Positions 57,601-64,000 of a stretch of 64,000 bases of DNA are shown in pieces (the stretch's first letter is position 1; every line of letters starts with the position of its first letter). The notes under the pieces are model-generated. The model was not told where the DNA came from, made no database searches, and was given only the letters and a program-made list of their open reading frames with translations. Both the position numbers and the translations under genes were made by a program. The DNA is from Mesostigma viride (Eukaryota; Streptophyta; Mesostigmatophyceae; Mesostigmatales; Mesostigmataceae), in the NCBI GenBank assembly GCA_009746045.1, contig RPFO01000667.1:7569546-7633545 (forward strand), given 5' to 3'.

Positions 57601-58938
57601 ATGACAGTCAGTCGGATCCCTGTACTTGCACGTTCAAAACTTTATACTGCTATGTGATGAGGAGATCTGGATGACTGAAAGGCCCAATCTGTTCTAAGAT
57701 ATCTGTAATGACGTTTCGCGTGACCTATAGACGTGGAGGATCTCGTCACTGAACCCTGGTTGATGATTGGCCGAGTGTGTCTCGCTGTGTCTCAGCGTGG
57801 AGTTTTACGAGCATATTGGTGAGAATGAGGTCCTGTGCATGTCAGGTTTTGGAAAGTTCCAATAATATATCGCGTTACAATTTGAGATTTCTCATTTTCA
57901 TCATGCCTCTAGCTCGAGGCTTCTGAACTTGATAGTTTTGAATATCTTATATTGTCTTCGTGACAGCCACGGTCATGTCAGAACCAATTGAGCAATTTCA
58001 TGGGTGGCCTAAGTTATAAGTCATTCATCCCGACATTGTTCCAGGGATTCCTTCAGCTGGTCGACATGGCTCTTGACAGACAACACATTTTTTTATTAGT
58101 CTCTCTAAACTGTCTTGCGGCTGCGTAACTCATTGGGCTCTCGATAACAGTGACAAATCACTTCGTCTGACACGCTATGCTAGTGTGAAGCTTCCCCAAA
58201 ACGCAATGTGCACAGACCATCGTCCTTGCTCTTGTGCATGCGCAGTCATGGGTAATGTCCCAGCGAACTCACTTGGCTACTAATAGTCAACAACTAGTTT
58301 TTAGATATGAGATCTTTCACAGCTATATTAGGCCACGCACATAGGAAACATTACTACTACTATAAATTAATTCTCAGTGACCAGCTTTCGGCCATCCAGA
58401 TGATTCTCCTCAACTCCCAAAGGACACGAAGGCCAGATACCAAATCCGATCCGAGCACACATACACAGGCCTCCGTACTGTCAGTGAATCCTTAGGCCTG
58501 ACAGACAAAAGTGCTTCCGACCTCTCCAGCCTTCCTACTAAATATCCAATCACTGTCCCCTGCCAAGATTTCTGACAAGGAGGCTAAATGAATGTAACAA
58601 CGAATTGTTCCACCTTTCGCGATTACAGTATCTGATGGCGGTAGTGATGCAGGGATATTGTTGTTATTATAATTTTGTCTTTCGAATCGATATGTGTAAG
58701 ATAATGCTTGTGGTCTGGACAAGGGTAAATCGCTGATTATTTTCCTTCTTGGCATTTTTTTGTGCTTGGGCACCTGCAGGATGGCCGGAAAGCTCTGCAC
58801 TGGGCCGGGGCCACAGCCTTCACAGAACGTGTAGAGTTTACGAACTTGCCGGGCGGCAAGAAGTCTGAGTACTGGCAGATGGGGAAGTGCCACGAAGAAG
58901 TTATAAAGTTTCTTCGGTGGCGCACCTTTTGGTTTTAA
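33327..58938 (+). CDS. Ankyrin-repeat protein, one repeat per exon
   Basis: Predicted exons: 33327-33356, 33845-34108, 34882-34980, 36554-36652, 37583-37681, 39027-39125, 40072-40170, 41781-41885, 42643-42738, 43951-44052, 54870-54968, 56088-56186 and 58780-58938. Every exon is a multiple of three with phase-0 GT-AG borders, giving 482 aa. Exon 1 starts in a good context (AAGTATGG). Exon 2 encodes a charged helix/coiled coil (about residues 50-98, with [13 protein letters not shown]). The next ten exons each encode one ankyrin repeat of 32-35 residues, beginning xGxTPLHxA and ending GAxxxAxxK/E. The last exon starts [11 protein letters not shown], loses the repeat after an insertion and ends [10 protein letters not shown] before a stop; it may be a capping repeat or degenerate. 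Ankyrin stacks bind proteins; no other domain shows the role. Intron 10 is 10.8 kb and full of retroelements. Exons 1 and last are least certain. Confidence 0.82.
36340..36420. repeat. ~15-bp tandem repeat (TACCTGACTACAATA)n
   Basis: Six or so imperfect copies upstream of the second ankyrin exon, within an intron. Confidence 0.8.
40775..41095 (-). mobile_element. LINE 3'-end fragment in an ankyrin-gene intron
   Basis: Reading on the minus strand, it contains the family 3' UTR (with CCAAGTCTGTGGGTGCTCC), CTAGGACCTAGATAGC-like and GTGACGCAGTCAC blocks, ending near an ATTAAT tail at 40.78 kb. It is antisense to the ankyrin gene and lacks reverse-transcriptase sequence. Confidence 0.8.
41585..41690 (+). 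mobile_element. LINE 3'-end fragment with variant tail
   Basis: It holds the terminal block CCATTCCATCCCATGTTCCC, GTGACGCAGTCACGTG and a tail that drifts from ATTAATTAATT into CATTCATTCATTCA. It lies 90 bp upstream of an ankyrin exon. Confidence 0.78.
44462..45107 (-). repeat. 3' LTR (646 bp)
   Basis: Downstream LTR of the minus-strand element. The polypurine tract adjoins it at 45109-45119, and the 4-bp TCAT target duplication adjoins its outer end. Confidence 0.85.
45109..45119 (-). promoter_or_regulatory. Polypurine tract
   Basis: The minus strand reads AAGAGAAAGGG one base before the TGGAG start of the 3' LTR. This is the standard position of the plus-strand DNA primer in LTR elements. 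Confidence 0.75.
45123..46050 (-). other. Unassigned internal sequence of the LTR element
   Basis: No protease, reverse transcriptase or RNase H motif could be read in any frame. A segment near 45427-45450 resembles part of the LTR (CAGTGAGTTCCTGGTCTTCCC). A tRNA T-arm-like hairpin lies at 45613-45640. Confidence 0.45.
46051..47406 (+). repeat. Inverted duplication of the element's 5' region
   Basis: It comprises 191 bp of LTR (46051-46241), leader, a copy of the unknown ORF (46268-47233) and the start of the basic ORF. It is the near-identical reverse complement of about 49839-51192. The ORF copy is interrupted by TAG at 47141-47143 where the other copy has CAG; Pro/Arg and Gln/Arg substitutions also occur. 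The two arms (about 1.35 kb each) are separated by 2.4 kb holding gag and integrase. Confidence 0.87.
47407..48474 (-). CDS. Integrase, truncated by the inverted-duplication junction
   Basis: An N-terminal zinc-binding-like region (HX4H in LHNIFGH, then a CXC cluster) precedes a DDE core. Core landmarks are [10 protein letters not shown] with [12 protein letters not shown] (first D), TVQADIQFE (second D) and [13 protein letters not shown] (candidate E). A C-terminal region with [11 protein letters not shown] follows. The frame runs across the junction near 47406 and ends at 47284 in antisense sequence, so the natural C-terminus is lost. The VDRFSRY block is typical of Ty3/Gypsy integrases. 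About 136 bp separate it from gag, including a possible small intron ending CCACAG. Confidence 0.82.
48611..49609 (-). CDS. Gag-like protein with CCHC zinc knuckle
   Basis: The first in-frame ATG is at 49609 and gives about 332 aa. An N-terminal region reading [16 protein letters not shown] and [14 protein letters not shown] has the helical, Trp-containing look of retrotransposon gag. A Gly/Gln/Asn-rich linker follows, then one zinc knuckle [14 protein letters not shown] (CX2CX4HX4C) close to the C-terminus. It would package element RNA in virus-like particles. The frame is intact. Confidence 0.87.
   Translation of the reverse strand: MLPERLEARIGPPHAPPVRVGSVLPGTRPFSDAVPVMNGQKALNPPLKQDSRDKWLDDMKLVVGSVATGVDIVRVFHSSTANKGSSERVNDMARHALKEGHTWLQFLDGIKEEFSDKVHNLTMEKKREFDEFEIKGEVAAELARFELIVEAGKKQGFSVTVRAAADHFFDKMGLSEEGRATARQLCDLTDGTWGALRHVILNFRTRVPTCKGISSQGGSASQASQHKNRTPSGTRYGSRRKKQAQKEQNQGGGGGQQGNQNQGNQAGNRNNHQQGKGGGQGQNNNQASGNQYKQDSKTPGGGSGKSKCFACGKEGHWKRDCPNKVQGQSSQK
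49498..49938 (-). CDS. Short basic ORF overlapping gag (146 aa)
   Basis: It starts [19 protein letters not shown], a charged Arg/Glu-rich N-terminus, followed by [20 protein letters not shown]. Its 3' part overlaps the gag frame, which lies at -1 relative to it and opens after a TGATGA about 80 bases before the gag start region. The C-terminal 40 residues are Cys-rich and look non-coding. It may be the N-terminal part of gag separated by a frameshift, either programmed or mutational. Confidence 0.6.
   Translation of the reverse strand: MPRRASRGAATSEEQRERRAEGDVAREEGEAMEERGVEAPAWQPIPELDLKAGRTHKRWRDGQAEVEKVKRARRPTDAVVLTTPDEEDAIVTPGVRVLQSKLLFTIGCLICCPSVWRQGLALPMHHQCVWGVCCLAPVHSLTQCQS
50011..50976 (-). 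CDS. Unknown ORF upstream of gag in the LTR element (321 aa)
   Basis: The ATG at 50976 lies just inside the 5' LTR; the frame also runs back into the LTR without an ATG. The protein starts [13 protein letters not shown] and has a helical region of about 130 residues ([19 protein letters not shown], then a Leu/Ile-rich segment). A charged, Gln/Arg/Glu-rich stretch follows near residues 235-260, and the tail is acidic, ending SSEDEA. I do not recognise a domain; a capsid-like or accessory role is possible. A second, nearly identical copy lies inverted at 46268-47233. That both copies stay open apart from a single stop suggests recent selection or recent duplication. Confidence 0.7.
   Translation of the reverse strand: MSNSDTEARTHTFTRAGTIAATSPVPAEGHEDSESVRRNIRAVSARGEYVRGAAEQLLRFREDLVEILRRLPASWRAGHTNAFAFEQVVSLLLQIIAISLGGAREINDLIAKLRLGDDYTGVPNVVQVAQDRREAIVRGNTQALVAECQYLAHSVLELTRDAADGVFITLNPFSIYSSRDTPHSRRELNQLSLAVDVVGGREVSADNAFYDFVDQPEGAVVQSAQRRQEGNGSQEGRDQERRDEINRYTVDDNVGLGEAHLLRWGRSRWIRDYAYGLRLPVVVRPVPTHDDQGQPVNPVVGPFHEPAPAPSAGEASSEDEA
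51003..51647 (-). repeat. 5' LTR (645 bp)
   Basis: On the minus strand it begins TGGAGTTAGCGTATTGGTGA and ends CGTTCATCTAA. It is nearly identical to 44462-45107, with a few substitutions and one base of length difference, implying a recent insertion. The 3' terminus is AA rather than the usual CA. Confidence 0.85.
51652..52412. other. Intron sequence, nothing recognised
   Basis: Ankyrin intron 10 sequence between the LTR element and the microsatellite cluster. It has no coding or repeat family signal apart from a short palindrome GGCTCCACATGGAGCC near 51714. Confidence 0.4.
52413..52972. repeat. Compound microsatellite (CCA)n / (AGT)n / (GGAGTA)n
   Basis: About 125 bp of CCA, then CTA/AGT trinucleotides around a lone AAACCCTAAAC, then about 300 bp of GGAGTA hexamers with few interruptions. 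Poly-Thr, poly-Val and poly-Leu frames here are artefacts. Confidence 0.95.
53007..54649. mobile_element. Short element with 259-bp terminal direct repeats (TRIM-like)
   Basis: Two direct repeats of exactly 259 bp (53007-53265 and 54391-54649) differ at about two positions and enclose 1125 bp without recognisable coding. Both outer borders lie in ATT trinucleotide repeats, so a target duplication cannot be read. Size and layout fit terminal-repeat retrotransposons in miniature. I find no convincing primer-binding site or polypurine tract, so a simple segmental duplication is an alternative. Confidence 0.6.
54650..54697. repeat. (ATT)n microsatellite
   Basis: Pure ATT tract directly adjoining the 3' terminal repeat of the TRIM-like element. 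Confidence 0.95.
56230..56440. repeat. ~47-bp tandem repeat with internal (ATT)n
   Basis: Four units of GTACTATTATTATTATTACT plus AGTAAGCAACGTGATACTAC, in the intron after the penultimate ankyrin exon. Confidence 0.9.
56553..56941. repeat. (GGTG)n microsatellite
   Basis: About 95 GGTG units with three single-base phase slips (GGTGGTGGG). It is the reverse complement of the CCCA tract at 31.1 kb. The sense-strand RNA of the ankyrin pre-mRNA would be G-rich with quadruplex potential. Confidence 0.95.
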
Positions 58939-59344
58939 AACCGGGGTCGCTGGCAGCTGCTTTTGCGAGACCGCCTTGCGCACGCAACTTGTACACGTGG
59001 CACATGCAGTGATCGTGCAAATGACTCAGGCGCGTGCGCACGTCTCATAGTAGATCTATGACTTCACATGTAGAACCATGAAATTGAAGCTGGGCTTGCT
59101 GGTTTTGCGCCCCAAGCTATATTTTCTAGAATAACCATGTTCATCTCAACTCTGCATTGAGTAACTATTGCCCGCGAATATGTTTATGTAAGCCATATGC
59201 TGACCACAATTGCTGATGACTGTTGCCCATTCACCCAAACCCAGAACGTCTGGACATGGGCTCCGGGCCAGGAGGTATCAGGTATCTACATGTTGAATGT
59301 CAAGCTCATAATTTTGACGTTTTCAGGAAAGATCCTTACTCCAT
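58939..59344. other. 3' flank of the ankyrin gene
   Basis: Probably 3' UTR and spacer; a TGTAA lies near 59186. No gene seen. Confidence 0.4.
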
Positions 59345-59397
59345 ATGCTCACGTGACGCAGTCACGTGTCTATTAATTAATTAATTAATTAATTGAT
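59345..59397 (+). mobile_element. Minimal LINE 3' terminus
   Basis: Only the last ~50 bp of the LINE family remain: TGCTCACGTGACGCAGTCAC, then GTGTCTATTAATTAATTAAT. Confidence 0.7.
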
Positions 59398-59467
59398 CCT
59401 TACTCCAGGCTTAATTTCATTATGATATACATGTGACAAGCGCACACAGTGAGCATATAAATTCTCA

Positions 59468-59764
59468 TGCGCGTGCAGACACGTGTGTAGTACTCCTACA
59501 CACAGATCTCGAGTGATTTATCTAGTACCAAATCCGAAAGGCTTGCATCACTCCCCGGACAGGAGAACTTTTGCGGATGACTGTAGGTGTAAGTTGGCGA
59601 TGCCATGGTAACCGGAGACGTCCGTCCTATAGTCAGCAAAATTGGTGCGAGAGGTCCCCAGTTCGATTCCGGTCGGATTCATTTGCAGATCGCGTTTTTC
59701 CGCGTTTTCCGCGGCCCGGCACTGAACGCAAATGGTTTTCACCTTTGCGGTGTGCCTGATCAGA
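59468..59764 (+). mobile_element. tRNA-related SINE-like element with 13-bp target duplication
   Basis: A 297-bp insertion is flanked by perfect 13-bp repeats ATATAAATTCTCA (59455-59467 and 59765-59777). The middle holds a tRNA-like segment (about 59618-59690) with an A-box-like TATAGTCAGCAAAATTGG and the B-box-like AGTTCGATTCC. The 3' end is GGTTTTCACCTTTGCGG then TGATCAG, without poly(A). The same sequence occurs on the minus strand at 23.35-23.64 kb. The tRNA acceptor stem does not pair, so it is a derived element rather than a tRNA gene. Confidence 0.8.
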
Positions 59765-60049
59765 ATATAAATTCTCAATTGATTTAAGTGGAGACGAAGG
59801 GGATGGAAGTACGAAGCTCAAAAATTGCAGGCAATCAACTCTGCAGGCTAGCTTTGAAGGCCGCTGCATGCACCCACCTGCGAGGCCCAAGCTATCCGGG
59901 GCCACATATTAACTACATAGGATCAGGCTGGACAGATCAGCTAGGCCTGACGCATGAGGGAAGGGAGGCCGGGGTCTCTGTCCCCCTGCCCGCTGTGCAC
60001 ACTCAGGTGCTCTGTGACTCCCCAACGCGGGCACGTGTTTATAGTTAAT

Positions 60050-61478
60050 TGATTAATTTATTGACTGATTAATTAATTAATAGACACGTGACTGCGTCAC
60101 GTGAGCATAAGTCCTGCGGAACATGGGATGGAATGGATGGTGGAAGCTATCTAGGTCCAATTAATTAAATAATTAATTAATCTAGGTCCTAGTTACAGGG
60201 TTGTGGGCACCGCGGCCCGAATCGCTATGAATGAGTGCCATACGCGGTCACACGCGGAGCACCCACAGACTTGGGGGTGGTCTCCTTCATCACTACTTGC
60301 CATCTATCCTTGCGTACCATCTGCCTCCATATTACAGACAAACCAGGAGGCTGCCCGGGTGTGAGCCCGTCACGTCTAGTGTAGCACATGTCCATGCCGA
60401 GTCTATCACGAAAAGTCCACGGGTGCCGGCGGCCCAGGCTGCCGCGCGCGGCCGGGGGCACGCCAGGTGAGGACACATATCGCCCAGGCTGGGCGGGCGC
60501 GTGGTGCCAGCTAGTCTATCTGATGTGTCTACCTGATCTGTGCGGGCCAGGTGCCCGGCTAGTAGGCCCAGGCGCCTGTGCCTAATAATGTGGGAAACAT
60601 AGGGCAAACCAGCGTACAAATCCTCATTACTAATGTGCAAACCAAAGGGGATGTTAAGGGCCCGCTTGCGCGGCATCTTGGTGACGTTGCCGTCGAGTTG
60701 TTGCTCCAGCTCCCAGGCGTCAGTGTCCAGGTCTCGGCGCCGTAGGTCAGGATCGTCAGAATGACGACCTTGAAGAGGTCACGCTTGACGATCCGGGGTA
60801 GGGCGGGGTTGCTCCACCAGCGGCGGTGGTCATGGAGTTGCGCCCACGCCATTCCGATCCATGTCGTCAGGTCGTCCTCGCAGTCGGGAAGCCAACTGCC
60901 GAGCAGCTTGAAGCGGCCTGAAATAGGGTAGTTGACCTCGGTGTCGTCTAAGAGGCGGAGTGCGGGTGGGGGGCCTGCCATGCCGAGGGCCAGGGCCTCC
61001 GTTTTGGGGCTGATTTCTAGACCAACCGCCCGAGCCTCGAGCGCCAGGCAGTCCAGCCAAAGTTGGGCAGACTCCGGCTTCTCGATGAGCGTGATATCGT
61101 CGGCATAAATGAGGTCAGCTACTAGTAAATTCTGCTTGTTAGTCGGCCCCCCTTCCCCAAGCCCGTTCGTGATCGCTAGGCCAGGGGCACGGCTTGCAAT
61201 GCTAGCAAAGCGAGCACGTGCCTGGCGCATGCATAACATAATCCACTACAATAATAAACAGGTACGGCCGGCGACAGGACGCAACCCTGCCAGACGCCGG
61301 TCTGCAGTGGGCATGGCGGGGTAATGCCGTGTTGAGTGCGCACCGAAGTGGTCGACCCCTCATAATGCGTGCGGATGACGGGAATCAGGGGAGTGGGGAC
61401 GCGAGCGCAGCAAGCAAGGACAGCCCATAGAGCGTCCCAGAGGACAGAATCAAAAACCTTGATGAAGCCGTATCTAGT
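60050..61478 (-). mobile_element. LINE fragment with reverse-transcriptase C-terminal half
   Basis: Reading on the minus strand from 61478: the degraded frames show VFDSVLWDALW and GVWQGCVLSP, then the catalytic LIYADDITLI (YADD box), RFKLLGSWLPD and ILTILTYGAETWTLT, all standard LINE reverse-transcriptase landmarks. The longest intact frame is 60559-61239. A 3' UTR shared with other copies follows, ending in TTAATTAATTAATCAG-like repeats near 60050-60080. At least one frameshift before YADD makes it a pseudogene. The 5' end is truncated where the next copy's tail begins. Confidence 0.88.
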
Positions 61479-61845
61479 TAATTAATTAATTAATTTTACA
61501 CGTAATAACAGCGTACGTTACCTGAGCATAAGTCCTTAGTGCAGTCAAGAGCTAGCTAGTGGGATGGGATGGGATGGGAGGGAGGGAGCTCTAGCTATCG
61601 CGAAGACCTAGTTACGGTTTTGTGGGCACCATGGCCCGAAGCACTGTGAATGCCATGCATGCGCGGTCACACGCGAAGCCCCCACTGACTAATTGGGGAC
61701 CGTGGTCTCCTTCATTACTACCTGCCACCTATCCTTGCATGCGAATTAACCATCTACCTCCAGATGACAGACATGCCAGGGGGCTGCCCTGGCGTGAGCC
61801 CATTCGGCGACGCGGGTAACACATATCCATGCCTAGTGGATCACG
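61479..61845 (-). mobile_element. LINE 3' end, nested in front of the previous copy
   Basis: It starts (on the plus strand) with a TTAATTAATTAATTAATTTT tail, then diverged family 3' UTR blocks including GGGATGGGATGGGATGGG and CCCACTGACTAATTGGGG. It ends where a plus-strand LINE copy begins. Confidence 0.72.
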
Positions 61846-61847
61846 TC

Positions 61848-62656
61848 CTGCGCCAGGCACGTGCACGCTTTACTGCTCTTAAGGGGTTCGAGCCCGGCTT
61901 GGACATCCTTAACGAGCGCGAACACGGCGGCGGTCAGTGGCCCTGGCCAGTACCGCCTGTCCGACCTGATTTATGCGGATGATACCACCCTCATCGAGCG
62001 CCCCGAGCACATTCAGACCTGGCTGGACTATCTGGGCTTGGAGGCGCGGGCGCCGGTGGGGTTGGAGTCTTGGAGATTAACGTCAAAACTGAGGCGATGG
62101 TCATTGGGGCTACCATTCGCCCGCGGCCCGCCGCTGCCGCGGCTGCTAGACGGGACGGAGGTCCCGTTCCGTGATCACTTCAAACTGCTGGGCCGGGAGC
62201 ATGCTCCCCGACACCGCCGAGGATGTGGACATCCGCATCGGCCTGGCCTGGGCTAGGCATGGTTCGCTCAAAAACTACTGGCACTCGAAGGACCTGGGCG
62301 AGCACCGCAAGCAAATGCTCTTCAAGGTCCTGGTCCTCACAGTGCTCACCTATGGCGCCGAGGCATGGACGCTCACGGACACCCTGGCCGCCAAGCTAGA
62401 CGGCACGGTAACTAGGATGCTACGTCAGGCCCTGAAGAATGTAGGGCTTTCCACACATATGTCTTTAGAATCTTTGTACCAGGGTATGCTTCGCATTTCG
62501 GACGAGATTAGACAGCGTAGGATAGCATTTGTAGGAAATCTTGCTAGCACCAGTCAGGTAGACACCGACATCGGTCTGGCCGGCCCCCAGCGGCTTGGCC
62601 AGCCGGGGCGGCATATCCTGACCTGGCCTGGCCTGGCCCCAAGGACATATTGCTAG
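61848..62656 (+). pseudogene. LINE reverse-transcriptase fragment, opposite orientation
   Basis: Frames read VLRQARARFTALKGFEPGLD, then YADDTTLIERPEHIQTWLDY, FRDHFKLLG, then VLTVLTYGAEAWTLTDTLAA and DGTVTRMLRQALKNVGLSTH. At least two frame changes lie between 61900 and 62260. This is a diverged member of the same RT family as the minus-strand copy next to it, with the two arranged head to head near 61845. Confidence 0.82.
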
Positions 62657-63110
62657 AAAGATGCATGGTAAACATGCCATGCAACCTATCCACAGCAGCT
62701 GCTGGCCGACCTAGTGGTCCCAGCCCCGTTTGAACACCGCATTCACTCCCTCTCTCTAAGTTGCTTGGACTGCTATGCAGAACAAGAAGAGGTGGAACAT
62801 GATTGTCCAGAGTCACACGCCAGCCCCTGTGGGCAAGCCCCCTCCCCCCAAGAGGAAGGGGCGCTTTGCTGAGTAGAGTACTAAGCTAGGGTTTTCTAGA
62901 TTAGATTAGCTTAGAGTCCCCCGGCGTGAGCCTGTCCCGTCTAGGGTACTAAGCATGCACATGTCTATTGGCCGAGGCCTTTGTGTTACGTGTCAATTAT
63001 TAAATTATAAATTAGATTAGGCCTTTGTGCAAAGTGTCACTAGCTGCCTACAGCATATTCGCAATGCTCATCCTGTTCTATATATTATTTCTATATATTA
63101 TTTCTATATA
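62657..63110. other. LINE-derived spacer
   Basis: It has fragmentary similarity to the LINE 3' UTR (GGCGTGAGCCTGTCCCGTCT near 62930, minus orientation). No coding sequence is recognised. Confidence 0.4.
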
Positions 63111-63119
63111 TATTTAAAG

Positions 63120-63763
63120 CCTCTTGTTCCGGCCGGGCGGCCTTGTGGTAGCTGTGGGCAGCCGCTGGATCCCACGGGGACTCACTACCTTGCCTGCATG
63201 GGGGGCCAACAGAATCAGAATTGGTATTTGTATTTGCACACTGTCCTCCTGACGGTGGTGCTCGCCATGATTCGGTCGGTTTTCCCCACGCGAACATCCG
63301 GTCCGAGGATGCGGATGGCGCTGCCTTCTATTCCCCCAACCACCGGCCTGACATCGTGGTGCTGGACTTTGAGGGGGGTGGCCGGCATCTGCTTATTGAC
63401 GTTTCGGTGGCGCGGCCCTTGGCTCTTAGCCACGTGGCTGGGGCCTCCCTCACGGCAGGTTACACGGCGGACCGGGCGGAGCGGGCCAAGCTCCTGGCCT
63501 ACGGCGACGTCGGGCACCATCGTGTGGTGCCCTTTGTCCTGGAGGAGTTTGGGGCCATGGGGCCCCTGACCTCCGCCTTCTTCAAGGAGTGTTGCCGGCT
63601 CCGGGAGGATCGGCTGGACCTGGAGGGCCAGCGGGCCCCATGGTCGGCGCGGACCTGGACGTCATATTGGCGTCAGCGCTTGTCGGTGGCGCTGACTCGG
63701 GCCATGGCTGACATCATGCTCCGCCGTACGCGGGCTGATTTTGCGGTGCAGCAGGGCTATTAG
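63120..63763 (+). pseudogene. Retrotransposon C-terminal zinc knuckle plus PD-(D/E)XK-like domain
   Basis: An early segment reads CGSCGQPLDPTGTHYLAC, a CX2C-H-C knuckle common near the C-terminus of algal and plant non-LTR reverse transcriptases. After a frame change near 63210 the frame 63221-63763 gives HRPDIVVLDFEGGGRHLLID followed by VSVARPL. This is the D...DxxV arrangement of restriction-like endonuclease domains. A helical Arg/Leu-rich tail follows. It probably belongs to a LINE whose upstream part is missing. The frame change makes it a remnant unless the join is spliced. Confidence 0.7.
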
Positions 63764-64000
63764 GTTCCTCCCGTTAGGCGTTTCCATTGGTCTTATCGTA
63801 GTATAGAGCTTTGACATGGCTCTGTATATAGGTTTATAGCTGGGCGTTTGCTTTGGTTTGAGTGATTTCACTCTGCTGTAAGTAATTATATTTTTAATAT
63901 ATATTTAATAATTGACACGGCAGGCGGTACCACCATTCCGTGGCAGCTTGGCCCAGTTTGCTACCGGCTGGCACACGTTTTCAGTGAATTTTGGGCTCCA
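63764..64000. other. 3' flank of the retroelement remnant
   Basis: A TGTAAG near 63880 is a possible polyadenylation signal. Nothing else is recognised before the window ends. Confidence 0.35.

Noticed and set aside
59618-59690. tRNA gene
   Set aside because: A/B-box-like motifs exist, but the acceptor stem does not pair and the segment is inside an element with target duplications.

Overview
This is a nuclear genomic window from a photosynthetic eukaryote, most likely a green alga (Chlorophyta or a relative). A two-exon gene encodes a bacterial-type ribosomal protein bL28 with a transit-peptide-like leader, so the cell has a plastid. Introns are GT-AG with TGCAG-type acceptors. An interstitial telomeric tract has the plant/algal TTTAGGG unit, and a TGTAA polyadenylation-like signal follows bL28. 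The species cannot be named from the sequence. Nothing here is bacterial: there are no operons, Shine-Dalgarno sites or CRISPR arrays. Most long open frames are artefacts of tandem repeats whose unit length is a multiple of three.

Layout: (1) 1.3-16.3 kb, minus strand: an eight-exon leucine-rich-repeat gene (747 aa, N-terminal myristoylation motif). Its exons join in phase, and its introns are packed with minisatellites, a terminal-inverted-repeat element and an interstitial telomere tract. (2) 16.3-24.6 kb: repeat-rich intergenic DNA with two decayed L1-type ORF1 copies, a 2.18-kb piggyBac-like non-autonomous element (TTAA target) carrying a SINE-like copy, and a 5'-truncated LINE. (3) 25.0-29.3 kb: a divergent gene pair, plastid ribosomal protein bL28 (minus) and a four-exon LSM10-like Sm protein (plus). 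(4) 29.3-33.3 kb: intergenic, with a 560-bp (CCCA)n tract. (5) 33.3-58.9 kb, plus strand: an ankyrin-repeat gene in which each of ten phase-0 exons encodes about one ankyrin repeat. One 10.8-kb intron holds a rearranged LTR retrotransposon (4-bp TSD, PPT, gag, integrase and an extra ORF) containing a 1.35-kb inverted duplication, then microsatellites and a short element with 259-bp terminal repeats. (6) 59-64 kb: a SINE-like element with a 13-bp target duplication, and a nest of LINE fragments with (TTAA)n tails, reverse-transcriptase motifs and a zinc-knuckle/endonuclease-like C-terminus.

The four host genes show no common pathway: plastid translation (bL28), RNA processing (LSM10-like), and two repeat-protein scaffolds (LRR, ankyrin). 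What links them is architecture: small phase-matched exons in large introns that gather tandem repeats. In at least three places those repeats contain copies of the splice junction itself. Gene models come from reading splice sites and phases by eye; no transcript or database evidence was available.
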